Shown here piece after piece: positions 19,200-31,129 of a stretch of 64,000 nucleotides of DNA. The translations under genes were made by a program, and so were the position numbers. Each line of letters starts with the position of its first letter. Position 1 is the first letter of the stretch. Origin of the DNA: Schistocephalus solidus (lineage: Eukaryota > Platyhelminthes > Cestoda > Diphyllobothriidea > Diphyllobothriidae). Under the pieces are notes generated by a model that was given only the letters and a program-made list of their open reading frames with translations, searched no databases and was not told where the DNA came from. Location of the stretch: contig WEDG01000230.1 in assembly GCA_017591395.1 (NCBI GenBank), positions 124,001 to 188,000 of the forward strand. The letters are read 5' to 3'.

Positions 19200-19510
19200 G
19201 AACCGTCCAGCGTTTTAATGCTAACACTAACCCTAAAAGAAAACTAAACTCTATCCCTTATCTTAACCCTAGCCCTACTCTAGACCTCAACCTTATGGTA
19301 AACATCATAATATCCTTACCATTAGCATAACCATGGCCCTCACTTCTACTCTGACGTTAAGCCGCACCCTAAACTTCACCCTAACCCTCACCTTAATCGT
19401 AGACACATTTTCCTTAGAATTAATTGCAAAGCCATATGTATTGTGGGTGGTTCCTTTTCCCCGTGTCCTGTTCAGGCGGCCATACAAGGCATCCCTCCCA
19501 AAATATTTTT
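19200..19510 (+). repeat. Dispersed repeat with degenerate telomere-like (CCCTAA)n tract, copy 1
   Basis: The tract has many taaccct, accctaac and ccctaa words with interruptions (19216-19405), followed by gcaaagccatatgtattgtg and ggttccttttccccgtgtcctgttcaggcgg. The same order of tract and flank recurs at 33390-33600 and 34880-35110, so the telomere-like DNA travels in a dispersed repeat and is not a chromosome end. The plus-strand Leu/Thr-rich frame here is an artefact of the tract. Confidence 0.7.
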
Positions 19511-19779
19511 CTGTATTGGGGAAAAATAAACAAAATCTGAAAAAGTAAAATATCTGATGCTGTTATTCTCTAATTATGGAAACAAAATGGGTACTTTATG
19601 TCTGATCCATAACACGAAATATAAAATCAAAAGTGAAAAGATCCCATCAGTGCGCTGTAATATCTCGTCTGTTAATCTGATATTAAGTTCTACGATTCTA
19701 AAACATACGATTGCTGGAGATAGGAGAAGTCAATTGATAATCGCATGAAAGATTTACTCCTATGATAAAAACTCACCCA

Positions 19780-20460
19780 ATTCCGGGCTAGTCAGAAATA
19801 TACCCGAGAGACCTAGGCTTTTGTTAACCACTGGGCTAGATGAATGCCTGAGGATCAAGTATTTTCAGGAGAAGGTTACCTGAATTATTATTGTTTTCCG
19901 GAGTAGATTTACACTTACCAGATGCAAGAAAATACGCGGAATTTTATGATGACATAAAATTGCCTGATCTCTTACTCAACTGCTCACGGTCACTGTATGG
20001 TAAGTGTCGTTGAGTGAACTAACGTCACACGGTCTTTCCAGTCCCCTTACCCACCCACATGCCCGAATAGTGTCGCCTGTTGTAAAACTTTAAGGACGTT
20101 TGAAGGGGTTCATACGCATAGCCACGAGAAGTTAGATAAGAGGGCACCAAATCATATGACCTCATACTATCCCGCGTAGTTGGTCGCTTTCGCCTTGTTC
20201 AAACAGGGCTATGTTTACTTACACGTTATAGTAATATTACTACCCAAACAAGTCAGGATTAAGTGAGAGGACACAAACCAACTGCAGCTTTCATCAACGG
20301 CTTCACGTTCATCCAGGTGTAATTTGGGCTGCAGGCATAGAAATATAGCGTAATTTTCGTAATATTGGATTTTGTCCACTAATAAAATAGTAGTCTGCCT
20401 CCATTTGTCAGAAAAAACAGAATGCTGGAATGCATCCTAATATTTTTCCATTCGCAAAAG
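19780..20460 (+). repeat. Long dispersed repeat G, copy 1
   Basis: Matches 26000-26850 in the same orientation: acccgagagacc/atccgagagatcc, ggaattttatgatgacataaa, caactgctcacggtcactgt, cacccacatgcc, caaacagggctatgttt. About 700 bp, much diverged, with no conserved open frame. Confidence 0.6.
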
Positions 20461-21530
20461 TAGTATAGGGCAAATGAACAAAAATACGTCGACTAATGGC
20501 GATGGTGTCATTTTTCAACTGCTCACGGTCATTGTATGTTAAGTGTCGAGATTAGGTACTCCGGAGAAGTGAAGGACCACTTGCCATACGAGGGAGAGGT
20601 ACTTATACCGCTGTACAACGGATTTTGACATTACAAATATGAAATTAATATTTCGAGGAATTTCTTCCCGTAAATAATGATCTTTAAAAGCCATAGTATA
20701 CCCCACCTGAGGAATAAAGGCAGACTTGCTAAACGCAAACGCACTTACAATTAAACAAATGAGTAGGGATAAGTGTTTATCCCCTTTATACGGACGGGTA
20801 CACTTGCACAACAAATGGCTAATTCCCCAACACAATCAGGCAAATATTATGCACTGTAGTGGGGAATGTAGGTGAGAATTCGCGCACTCATGACTGTTAA
20901 ATGACCATCTTACTATATGCTTCTCAAAACTGCGTCCCTTTTTCACCGACGTATTTGTGGATCCTAATACCTGTGCTATTTTCACGTTGCAATTTTATGC
21001 TCAGATTCAATACGATCTGCCCCAACCGTGGCTAGTTACTCTGTAAGTAAATGTTATATGAGCTAAGAATTCGTGCTAACCTTGAGTGCAGGCCTAGTAG
21101 GTGCAGCTGGATGGCTGCATCGGCTTCGGGGTCATCTATAGTGAGTAATATTGAGAATACTGCTGACGGCGCGGCTCCAGAATCAGATTCTGTAAAAAAT
21201 TAGTCTTTAAAAAATGCATTCCACAAGATTTGCTTGTGTGAATATTAGTACGCTTGAGGGGCAGGGCAATACGAGCTTGATTAAACAAGTACCACCCCAC
21301 TGACAAAGACCAGAGCATAAAAGGATGTTGATATGACAGGCAGCCGTAAAAAAACTTCATCCACATTCATTCCTTAATAGTCTACTGCAAGTCACAGTAA
21401 AGTAACTGCCAATAAATTGATAAAAGGATAAACCACCCACAATCTTTGTTCTAGTGTCATGAATTGCCTTTCTTCTGCCTGTAATATGACTCGCTTCTAA
21501 AAAATGCAGGTTCACCTAAACCTGTTGCTT
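20461..21530. other. Unassigned stretch with old repeat pieces
   Basis: The 20620-20780 part is related to 18420-18640. The rest holds only short frames without domains. Confidence 0.35.
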
Positions 21531-21539
21531 AGGTAGCCA

Positions 21540-21930
21540 TCCACTTACGGGATAAGGCGGCCTTTTTTCACGACGGAGAGTCAGGCTGCAATGAGTCCTA
21601 CTTAATGTGACCTCTATTCCACGCCCACTCACCTGGGCTACGGGCCGCTTTTTTCTTCTTTCTCTGAAATCGTGGCCGCCGGTGCGCAAACCAGGCTGGC
21701 ACACGTAAAGGGGCCGTTTAACTCTCTTAAGCGTTGTGCCTGAACTCGCATCCGATCTTCTTAACACTACCTTGATACCGGGTTTTGTGTGTGAACGAGA
21801 AGGGCGTGCGGTAGATGCCACGCAAGTCTACTATTAGTATACACTAATTCACTTTCAGTTCATCGTCCCTGCAACCAACATGTTGTGGAGCACAAGTTGT
21901 AGATAATCGGAATCGACAGTCAAACTGTTG
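21540..21930 (+). repeat. Dispersed repeat C, diverged copy
   Basis: Retains gagagtcaggctgcaatg, cctacttaatgtgacct, actcacctgggct and the 3' block tcatcgtccctgcaacc, gttgtggagcac, gtcaaactg. The middle is replaced or strongly diverged. Confidence 0.5.
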
Positions 21931-22029
21931 CATACTGTGATAAGTTCATGCGGAAAAGACGACATGAAATCATGTGAAAATGGTAAACCGTTTAGTTTTG
22001 TCTCAAATTTACTGCCTAGGCGCTAAGTA

Positions 22030-23426
22030 TTGCCGAGTGCAGCTGCAAAACAACTGGGTGTTTTACCCAACCAAAAATCAGGCAAACATAAATCGTTGGA
22101 GTGGGGAATGTAGGTACAAATTATTGAAATTCATGCCTTACAGTAAGTCTGCTGCTAAATAACCACCTTAGTACAGTACGTGCCCTAATTCATGAAATCT
22201 CAGGAATTTCATGAGAACAGGCCCATTATGCGCAATCAGCCCACACTGTGCTCCCTCCCATCCCAAAGTAAATAAGGGACCGTTCTTAAAAAGAAGGCAT
22301 ATTGTGGTAAAAAAATCAATATTACGCTGTTTAGAAATACTAATTTTGTATAAAATTGGCAAATTCCGAAAACGGGAAAAATAGGGTTAGCTAATTAACT
22401 TGAGGTTTTAAATGTAAAGAATGTTTGTCCATGTAAACAAACAAGTACATAAAACACCAAAAATAGAATAACTTTTGAAAATAGTCCGTTAGTGTCTATT
22501 CCGTGGCAGTCGTCTTCCAGATTAATTGCAATTGAAAGTATGGCCTAAATTTTGAGTAAATATTACAGCACGATTTCGGCAGAATTAGCGGTATTTTCTT
22601 TTGTTTATATATTGTTTAAGATGCGTTTAACTAAATCAAACAGATTTTCGTTTGATTGCGCTAGCATGAACGAAACAGGAATAAAATATTTCATAAACTG
22701 ACATACTGGTAGGCTGGACAGTGAATAAAATGCTTAAATATAATTGTTAGGTGAAATCGTAAATTTACCATTTTATGCATATTAAAAGGACTTTCATTTT
22801 GTTAAATTTCCTCATAAGTATTTTGGGTGTTAGATTACGCTGAGTTTCAGATCAACCTTGAAATTGTGGTTAATACTTCAAGTTTTCCTGTGTTTTCCGT
22901 CTATTGCCAATACATGTAGATTATGTTGTATGTGCTTATCAAAAACCTTCAAAATAAGATATTTCTTAAGGGCATTTACCAAAAAATTGAGTTCTGAAAC
23001 AGTTTTTCTAATGCAGATGGCCGTTTTAGTCATATTTGCAGACTCAGCCTAACATGCAAACTCGTTACCAAGAAGAATAAATGCCTACAACATAATTCCG
23101 CAATTAATATGACTAAGAACGATTTAGAAAACTCTTATAATAAGTTACCTCTTTAAAAAACACTAATTAAATATTTCGCTGTGGTATGTCGGCGTACTCA
23201 GCCGTTTTCGAAGATCAACTCAAGGAAAAAATGGGGGCTTTCGACCAGTTTTTTTGACTTCGCTGAAAATAAAGGACATAGTGTCTGCTGAAAATGAAGG
23301 AATTCACTTCTTCTTTCCATTGGAGCGTTTTTTGTTATACTTTCTTACTTGTTGGCCCAGTTTTAAGATTGCAAATTCACAACCGATGTCTCAGAATTTC
23401 GATTACAGTTCCCAGACCTACAGTGA
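22030..23426. other. Unassigned AT-rich stretch
   Basis: No frame over 65 codons and no motif recognised. Confidence 0.4.
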
Positions 23427-24312
23427 ATTCCCTATCTCATGAAATGTCAACCGAAATTCTTAAATGTGAATTTGGTTTAAACAGATCACTAAATTAGGGT
23501 TGTCGTTTTGAGTATCGTACAGCCTTATCCCAAGGTATTTCACTCAGGGCAGGATGCCATCTTTGGAACGAACTTCTTTCTGATCGCATGCAAATAGTAT
23601 GCTCCCTAGAAAATGGCAACTTAGGTAGCATGTAGTTTTCTCATTGATTTTCAATTTCGTTATTAATTCGAATATATTTTACAGAAACCAAGTACAAAAT
23701 ATTATCTCTTCTATTCCTTTGATAGCAAATAACGTCTTTTTAAAGTTTTATACTTGAAGAAAGGGTACCTTTTAGTTTTAAAAAGTTTCCAAGTATAAGG
23801 TTTTTAAAGACGTTCAAATGATCATACAAAATCAATCGTACCTTTCGATTAATTAATGTTGTCTACAATTGATAAAACATGATCCAAATGCATTTCAACA
23901 TTTTATGAGAACTGTATGACCTCTAATTCACACCTTAGATTAATTTTTGAGTTTTTCTTACACAGAATGCACACGGCATGTGGGTCGAAAATCTTGAATT
24001 TAAGTGTAACAGCCAGTAAGGTTTAAACTTATTCATCAAGTTAGAAACGTTTTAAAAATCGAAAGATACCCTTTCTTGAAGTTTGAAATTTAAAAATGAC
24101 GTACGTTTTTATCAAGCGAGTACAAGGAATAACATTTTTGAGCATGTTTTTCTATAAAAAAATATTTTATTTTAGAAGCCGGCATCCTACCGTGAATGAA
24201 GTATCTTGGGATTAGACTGCACGATAATCAATACAACAGCCTTAATTAAGTGATTTGTTTGAATCGAAAACACATTTCTGAACTTATATTGACATTTCAT
24301 GTGATCGGGAAT
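23427..24312. mobile_element. Foldback (MITE-like) element E, copy 2
   Basis: The left end attccctatctcatgaaatg is mirrored by the right end (minus strand attcccgatcacatgaaatg). The match continues for at least 130 bp: gtcaa, aaatgtg, ttggtttaaacag/cgattcaaacaaa, atcactaaatta/atcacttaatta, tatcgtacagcc/tatcgtgcagtc, atcccaaggta/atcccaagata, gcaggatgcc/gtaggatgcc. The interior also follows copy 1 throughout. No transposase. The common termini of both copies (ATTCCC and ATTGCC) set the element ends; target duplications are not obvious. Confidence 0.75.
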
Positions 24313-25289
24313 CTACTATATTTGAGGATACAACTACGTCAAGCTGCGAGTACCTACAGAGTGTTATGTGTGCTATGCCCTAGCCTCGAATAATTATCTT
24401 TAAAGTATCTGTTTAATGAAGTAAGAATGCGCACAAGCTCGTAATGCTGAATAGGCACATTTAGTAGGTGTACCTCGATTACTGACTCAACGTGTAGGGG
24501 GTCATTTGGAGTGAGTGACAACGCGAGAATGCCGATTACCCATGCGAAGAATCACTCGCTTTCGGAATACCCAACTATCTTCAAGATAAGCGGATGCCAA
24601 CGTCTGAAAAGAGCATAGTGATTCAGTGGGAACCATGTCCTCACCAGTTAAAACCTAACGACCAAAGCATAAAAATTTGCAGAAGCTTGCATCCCCTTCA
24701 CGAGGATAGAGAGACGTGTGGTAGCGCGAACCCGACTCCAAATATATTATTTGCAGGCAAGTTTGTAAAATGATCAGCTATCTCACAATTTGTCCTCCGG
24801 TGTTCTGGTCTGCAGTCCTTTTGCCAATATACAGGAAAAGCTCAAGTCCCAAAACGATGCACGGTCATGTGAGAATGTAAAATGATTTAGTTTTGACTCG
24901 ATTTTGCTGCCTAGACGTACAGGGGTGCCCCGTTAATATTGAAGAGGACTATCAAAACAGAAAGCCCTCGACGATTATTTTTTTAAAGAATTGTTGTCGT
25001 AAGCTAGCTAGAACCTAACCGCACACGTGTAGTTGCTAAGCTGATTCTTGTAAGCAAACATTTTACGGCTTAATGTTATAAGATGTGCGAGTGACAACCG
25101 CTCTTAAGTATATTCGTCGACTGGTGGTACCACAGGATTGTTTAAATATTTTTCTATAGTAGGGAAAACTAAAAAGTAATCGGAAAATTGGGTACGCCCG
25201 ATGGTCTTATTTCCTGATTTTTGAGAAAAAATGGGTCTTGTTGAACGCGAAATTAGAAATTTGGGCTAGAGCGCAATATGCGACCACAC
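24313..25289. other. Old repeat pieces, otherwise unassigned
   Basis: 24671-24800 resembles 18672-18840, and 24850-24920 (tttagttttgactcga, tgctgcctagacg) resembles 21960-22025. No gene seen. Confidence 0.4.
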
Positions 25290-25830
25290 GCAGGGAAGAA
25301 AGCATAGGGAATTGTGTAGTACGCGACCGTTTTACAGGCCAAATGAAACCTAACTCTTTTCACTGTGCTCGTGAGTGTTAGCATTCGGTACCGGGGTGGT
25401 AGGGTTACACAATATTTCGTTAGCCTAAGAGAACCCATTTATCGTGTCAAATGGAAACTTTTCAAGCGGCGACTCTTGGGACACCACATTTCTTTCCAAA
25501 CGCGTCAGTCTTACTGAAAAATTGTGCAAAACCCGACTCACTCTTGCTCCTGCCGAGGGTCCTAAAAACAATGTGTTAGCTCAGCTAGGAATGATATCAT
25601 GCGTAGTGGCGTAAAGCCACTGGTTCTCACAAGTCAGACACGTGTTGGGGCAACAAACTATTTTGTGATCCTACTAACCTGGCAAAAAATGCTAACCCTA
25701 AGAGACACAATGGATAGAGCTAGAGTTACGTTGACACCCTCCTTTCCATCGTTTAATTCCACCCCAAAAACCATATTACCACCAATACCGTGTTAATGGC
25801 TAACCTATCCTTTGTTCTCTGAGTAGGCTC
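25290..25830 (+). repeat. Long dispersed repeat F, copy 2
   Basis: Partner of 16480-17060, same orientation and block order, ending aacctatcctttgttctctg. It sits directly before repeat G copy 2. Confidence 0.65.
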
Positions 25831-25989
25831 ACATATTGCTTTCTTGCCTAAAAAAGATCCAACCAGAACAGTAATGACCTAACCTTTTTACCTGACATTT
25901 AGTTCTAAAATTCTACGACGCAGATATGAGAATTCAATCAAAACTTGAATGGAAGGTGTTCTCCTTTATAACCATACCTCTCCCCTTCT

Positions 25990-26850
25990 AGGATTCAACT
26001 TTGGCACTGGTAAGTAGAGATATCCGAGAGATCCAAACCTTTGTGAACTTTCCAGTAGCTCTTAGCGTGGGAGCCACTAACACACTGAAAGGCTGGACGA
26101 GACGAATACCTGAAGACCATGTTTTTTCGGGTTCAGATACACTAAAAGATCTGAACATAGCAAAGGAAAGAAAACGTCCGGAATTTAATGGTGACATAAA
26201 ATATCGTGATGTCTTAGTCAACCGCTCATGGTCACTCTGTGGTAAGAGTCGATGAGGGAAATAACGCCATGCGGTCGCTCCAGCCCCCTTCTCCACCCAC
26301 CCACATACCTGAAGAATGTCGTCTGCCGTAAAGTGATGATCGCATTTGACGAGGCTTCGGTATAGGCAAAACTCACTCACTTACACAGCGGGCTTCCCCG
26401 CCCACGCGACATGCCCAATGGCTTATCAACCCACCCTTTATTTTTTATTTAGCTATCACGTTTGATTACCCTAGGTCGTTTTCTTACTGAATATTCATTC
26501 ATTTTTATGTGCATGAGCGTGCGCAGCTAGGTAAAAGGCCACCAAATCATATGGCGTCAAAAAAATCCGCATAGGTTCTCGCTTTTGCCTTGTTTAAACA
26601 GGGCTATGTTTGCATACAGGTAGAAGTAATACTATCAACTAATGAAGTCATGATGGCGTACGGGGACAAAAACCAACAGTAGGTTTCGTCAGGGACTTTA
26701 TTTGCGATTAGGCATAAGTTGGGGTCTGACATGCAACTATAAAGTTATTTTCGCCATCTTGGCCTTGCGCACTAATAAAACGGTAGTCCACCTGCACTGG
26801 TGAGAAAAAATACTTCTATAATGCTGGATAAACATCCCTTTCGTACTCAA
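25990..26850 (+). repeat. Long dispersed repeat G, copy 2
   Basis: Partner of 19780-20460. The overlapping frames here (26001-26255 plus, 25988-26380 minus, up to 130 codons) are not conserved in the other copy and show no domain, so I do not call a gene. Confidence 0.6.
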
Positions 26851-27480
26851 AAATAACAGAAGGCATCGTATTTATTGCATTTGGCCATTCTATTGGAAAT
26901 CCCCAAGCCTTCTTACTTCCAGCATGCCTGATTTTGTTCAGATAGCATGACGCTGTCCATTAATCTAATTGTCAAAAATGGTCAAAATTGATAAGCTGTA
27001 AGTTAGGACGTAGAGGATTTAAAGCAGATAAAAACGTACATCAAGAAAACACTCTGCATTTTTTTAAGGGATCGGCAGTATTCCCGTCCCTCAACTTGCC
27101 GATCCTATTTCTTCTGCAAGGGATATAATACAAAATAGCTTTTATCCCCACTCAATTTTCCTTAAAAATATACACTTTTCTGGAGAGAAAAAGCCGCCTG
27201 GGGTTTGCTCATAGTCTGTGTCTTCGTGCTCCTTTCTTCTGAAAATTACCAGTGAATTATGGTCCGCTATATGGCTTATTGCAGTTACTAGAATTTGAAA
27301 CTGCGCGACCTATCACGGTCACAGGGCCGTCTAAAACTTGGCTTCACGATGGCACACAAATGTAAATCAACAATCAATTAATGGTAAAATATTCGACCGT
27401 TTCACATTTCGCCGGCCCTAACTGAAACCGACTGTCTGCGCGATGAAAACAACAACCAATCTGCACCGAGGACATGACAC
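26851..27480. other. Unassigned stretch
   Basis: No recognisable gene or repeat apart from the beginning of repeat C at its right edge. Confidence 0.35.
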
Positions 27481-27484
27481 GAGA

Positions 27485-28000
27485 GTTCGATCGTGGTAGT
27501 CCGACGATGTCCACCACATGCTCCACAGAAGGTTGGTGCAGGGACGGTGACTTGCGCGTGGATTAGTTTTAAGTGATAGTAGTCTTGCGCTGCAGCTACC
27601 GCACTCCCTCCTCCTCCCCCACCTGAACCCGGTGTCATGACAGAGTCAAGACGACCGGAGGCGGGAGAGAACGCAGGTGGCTGGCGCGGCCGGTGACGCT
27701 CTCGGCGTACCACCACACCTGGCTCGGATCCCACGGAGTGGGAGTGCCATAAGGCCACATTAAGAAGGAGCCATTGCAGCCTGACTCTCAGTCTGCCAGT
27801 CAGCCGCTCCACACAAAACACACACTGGGCTGACCACGCGGTCTGAGTGAACCCGTCAGTCGGCAACCTTCCAAGCCACGGCTTTTAGCGCACCGTGATA
27901 GTTTCAAGCGCGTCAGATTGTTTTTAGTGAGAAAAATTCGCTGAACCATCGACCTTACTCTCTCCCCACCCCCCAAAATCAGACCACCGTCGGAACCGGC
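27485..28000 (-). repeat. Dispersed repeat C, long copy
   Basis: About 515 bp, GC-rich. In the minus direction it runs gactgagagtcaggctgcaa, ggctccttcttaatgtgg, ggccgcgccagccacctgcg, tcttgactctgtcatgacac, ggtgggggaggaggag, gtagctgcagcgcaag, cgcgcaagtcaccgtccctg, gtggagcatgtgg. The same order recurs at 35955-36353 and 39370-39890 and partially at five other places. No conserved protein frame; the 154-codon frame over it changes between copies. It lies just beyond the 3' end of the LINE. It may be the untranslated part of a retroelement or an independent SINE. Confidence 0.8.
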
Positions 28001-28122
28001 CAGTTGTCTGATGCGGAAGTGGGCGCAGCTGCTGGTGACCACGTCTAGGCGTACAACGTATATGACTTGCCCCCCAAACATAAGCACCAGGATTTCACGC
28101 AACAAGGGGTTGAAAGGCTCAC

Positions 28123-28138
28123 ATCTCACATGTGAGAT
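28123..28138. repeat. Perfect 16-bp palindrome
   Basis: ATCTCACATGTGAGAT is self-complementary, with outer ggct/agcc arms. It sits between two repeat C pieces; function unknown. Confidence 0.8.
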
Positions 28139-28350
28139 AGCCAGAGGTCGCTTTAAGAAGGAGCCATCGCAGCCTGACTCTCAGATCACCAGTCAGCCAC
28201 TCCACACAAGACACATTGGACTAATTGCGAGGTCTGAGTATAATTGTCAGTTGGCAAACTTCCAACCCACGGCGCTGATTGCTTCGGGATATACTCAAGC
28301 TCAAATCACACGTGCAGCAGCGGAACCACATGGAGAAGGAGCTGAGGATC
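28130..28350 (-). repeat. Dispersed repeat C, partial copy
   Basis: Carries the ctttaagaaggagccatcgc, agcctgactctcag, cagtcagccactccacac, gttggcaaacttcca part of the family, in the same orientation as the longer copy beside it. Confidence 0.7.
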
Positions 28351-28512
28351 ATACGTACCCCTTAAACAGTTATGCAGACATAAGGCATATTATTTTGTGG
28401 TGTTGCGTTGAGCATGTGAGGTCTGCATGTACATCTGCATGTGAATACCATGGCGATGACGGTGAGGGTATTGTCTATGTGTTGGTGAAGGTAGTGTGCG
28501 CTGGTGTGGCTT

Positions 28513-28537
28513 AACCTGCGGTGGTTTACCGCAGGTT
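28513..28537. repeat. Strong short hairpin near LINE 3' end
   Basis: AACCTGCGGT (28513-28522) and ACCGCAGGTT (28528-28537) form a perfect 10-bp stem with a 5-nt loop. It lies just beyond the last zinc-finger-like segment. A 3'-end structure recognised by the reverse transcriptase is possible but unsupported. Confidence 0.7.
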
Positions 28538-28544
28538 GTCATGG

Positions 28545-29292
28545 ATGCGCATGTTACCGAATAGGCCCATGAGATGAAAAAATGCGCGTGGACAGTGAGG
28601 GCATTGGAGGCGGCGGTCTCTGCTGTGTCTTGGTGCTCCAGTATATAGTTCCCCAGTCTCTGTGCAATGGATTAGCAAGTGACTGACCAAGCCGATGTGT
28701 GAGGTGAATGTGCGATCGCAATGAGGACAGGTCAGGATAGAGTCCCCATCGCTGGAACTGGGGGCGGGGTTGGGGGTTTTGGAGGAAGCAGGTGGCAGGT
28801 AGTCGGAGGTGGCTACTCAGGTGGTGGGAGTGGGGCAAGTGGTGTACGTCGTCGTGCTAAGCGCAGGCGGTGGAGGAGGGAGGATGGTTTCAGTGATCGT
28901 GTGCGGCGGGACATCGATGAATTTGTTATCAGTGGTAAGAGTAGTCGTCGTCGAGGGGTTTGAGGCAGGTGTGGTAGATGTTGATTTTTGAGATTGCTGT
29001 TGCATTGAGTTCGCAAATGTCCGACCAGGCCGTCTTCACGTACGTTCTCCATGCCGGTACAAACAGGGCGAGGTCCACTCAGTTCTCCGAGTTGCTTTGC
29101 AGTTCCTTCAAAGATTTCTTCAAAGTGTCCTTGTATTGCCGTTTTTGACCTCCCTGTCGGCGGGCACCCGTAGCGACCTCTCCGTAGCAAAGTCGTTTGG
29201 GTAGCTACTCGTCGTCCATTCTCACCAGGTGGCCGTTTCATCGCAGTTGCATTTGCCTCAGCATGGCGTGGACGCGGAGGATTACGGTCCAC
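28545..29292 (-). pseudogene. LINE C-terminal tail with C2H2 zinc-finger-like segments, decayed
   Basis: Across shifting minus frames the tail shows a degenerate first segment ending DGLVGHLRTQC (about 29050-29000), a Ser/Thr/Pro-rich linker with NKFIDVPP and a PPPPPA run (29000-28817), then SLRSH/HLTH-like and GLFG.MRIH-like segments (28720-28560). The pattern of Cys pair, LxxH and His/Cys repeats is C2H2-like. The frames are broken several times. The tail probably binds nucleic acid in the live element; that is inference from the motif. Confidence 0.6.
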
Positions 29293-30600
29293 TCCACCAC
29301 TTCCGCTCCCAGGATCGCGTCTTGGCAGCTGAGGTGGGAGTGATTTAGCTTCCTAGGTTCGCTCGAGTAGACAGTCCAGGTCTCCGTTCCATAAAGGAGT
29401 GTCGTCAAGATGACGGCCTTGTACATCTTCAGTTTTGTGTTTAGGTGAATATCATGGTGCTTCCGCATGGAGGCCTGCTGCTGGCCGAAGGCCTGACTGG
29501 CTTTGGAGATCCGTTTTAGCAAGCTCGTCATTGATTCTTGTGTTGCGTGACAGCGTGCTTCCTAGATAAGCGAAGGTTTCCACATTTTTGAGTTGAGCGC
29601 CGTTGACATCGATTCAGGGAGCATTGTGTTTCACGCTGGGTGGCAGTTAGTGCATAACCACCGTTTTGGTTGTATTGATTGTTAATCCAAAGTGTCACAG
29701 CCGGTGGCGAAGAGGTTCATGCTCCTTTGCATGTCATCCTCCATCTCGGTGTTAAGGGCGCAGTCGTCCGCGAAGAGCAAGTCATGGACTGTAGTTTGTA
29801 GACACGCGCGTTGAAGCCTGCATACGCTGACTTTTGAGAAGATGCCGGTCCGTTCTATAGGCGCTGTGGATCCCAGGGTGCCCATCATGGTAGGAGCCCA
29901 TCAGCATAGCAGAAAACATGAGACTGAAGACGGTGGGGACCAGCAGGCAGTCCTGCTTCTCTTCGTTGGTCAATGCGAATGCTTCGGATACCGTCCCGTT
30001 GTTAGTGACGCACACCGTCATCCCGTCATGAAGCTGACGCACCATGTGCGTGAACCGCTCAGGACAGCCGAATTTCTGCATGATTTTCCACAGTTCATGG
30101 TGATTTACCCTGTCAAAGGCTTTCGTCAGATCCACGAAGGTAGTGTAGATGTGGATTCGCATCTCCTGAAACTTCTCTTGTAGCTGGCCGGCGGCAAAGA
30201 TCCTGTCGATTTTTCCGCGGTGTTGTCGGAAGCCTTATTGGCTTTCTGGGAGCAGGCCCTGCTCTAGGTGACCGTTCAGACGATTGAGAAGGATACGGGC
30301 GAAGATCCTTCCGGTGATGTTGAGCAACGAGATGCTTTTTGGTTATAACAGAGGATCCTTCTCCGCTTTGGCTTGTAGAGATGGAAGATGGTCGCGTCTT
30401 TGACATCCTGAGGAACTTGTCCTTGGTGCCACCTCATCTTGGCGAGTGTTGTGAGTTCTGCCATCAGCCGGGGCCCACCGGGCTTGTAGACTTCCGGTGG
30501 GATTGCGTCGCATCCTGGTGCTTTCCAGCTGGAAATCTGTTGCACGGCCAGGATGATTGCTGGTATGGAAGGCGGCAGATCCACTTGAGGGAGCCGGTCA
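29240..30600 (-). pseudogene. LINE reverse transcriptase, frameshifted
   Basis: N-terminal RT segment SSWKAPGCDAIPPEVYKPGG and VPQDVKDATIFHLYK (30580-30400); motif A region FVDLTKAFDRVNHHELW (30138-30080); motif B-like NEEKQDCLLVPTVFSLMFSAML (29975-29905, degenerate); catalytic LLFADDCALN with the FADD box at 29774-29763; then a thumb-like KASQAFGQQQ, LNTKLKMYKAVILTTLLYGTETWT (29500-29380). At least four frames are used, so no full product can be made, although the FADD residues survive. It copies RNA into DNA at the nicked target in the live element. Confidence 0.88.
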
Positions 30601-31129
30601 ATGGCGGCCTAGGAGATGGCTGATGAACACGAAAGGACACTTTTGAAGAACTCGGCCCAGGGCTTCAGAATAAGGGATTTCTCTGTCAGAAGTGTTGTGC
30701 CATCAGAGATGAGCAGTGGTGCGGTTCCCTTGATACAGGGACTGTAGATGGCCGTAATTGCTTTGAAGAATTTTTCATTTCATTGCGGTCCACACACTCC
30801 TGGATTTCTTCAGCATTTCATACCATCCAGGCTTCCTGCATCTCCTGCAACCATTGCGACATCTGAAGAAGGCTCATGTAGGCTTCGTGTAGTCCATTCT
30901 TCTCCACGAGTTAGTTGTTAATGTCGGCGTCATTGTCATCAAACTAGTCTTGGTGTTGACGGCATGCGCGTCTGAGGTTTTTCAAGGACGATAGACTGGA
31001 TGACATTTCGCAGTTGACATCATCGTGTCTTAATGGTGGCTTTATGAGCTGGAGCATGCAAGTCATCCAGTTTATGGGTTACTTGGTTGCTGAAATCAAA
31101 ACAGTGAGCATGCAAATTTACAAAAGAAT

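Noticed and set aside
19305..19548. Leu/Thr-rich and Val/Arg-rich frames
   Set aside because: Translation of the telomere-like tract.
19790..19850. Box A-like TAGCCCAGTGG on the minus strand
   Set aside because: No box B at tRNA spacing; the segment lies inside long repeat G.
27402..27866. 154-codon minus frame
   Set aside because: Lies over repeat C, and the frame is not kept in the other copies.
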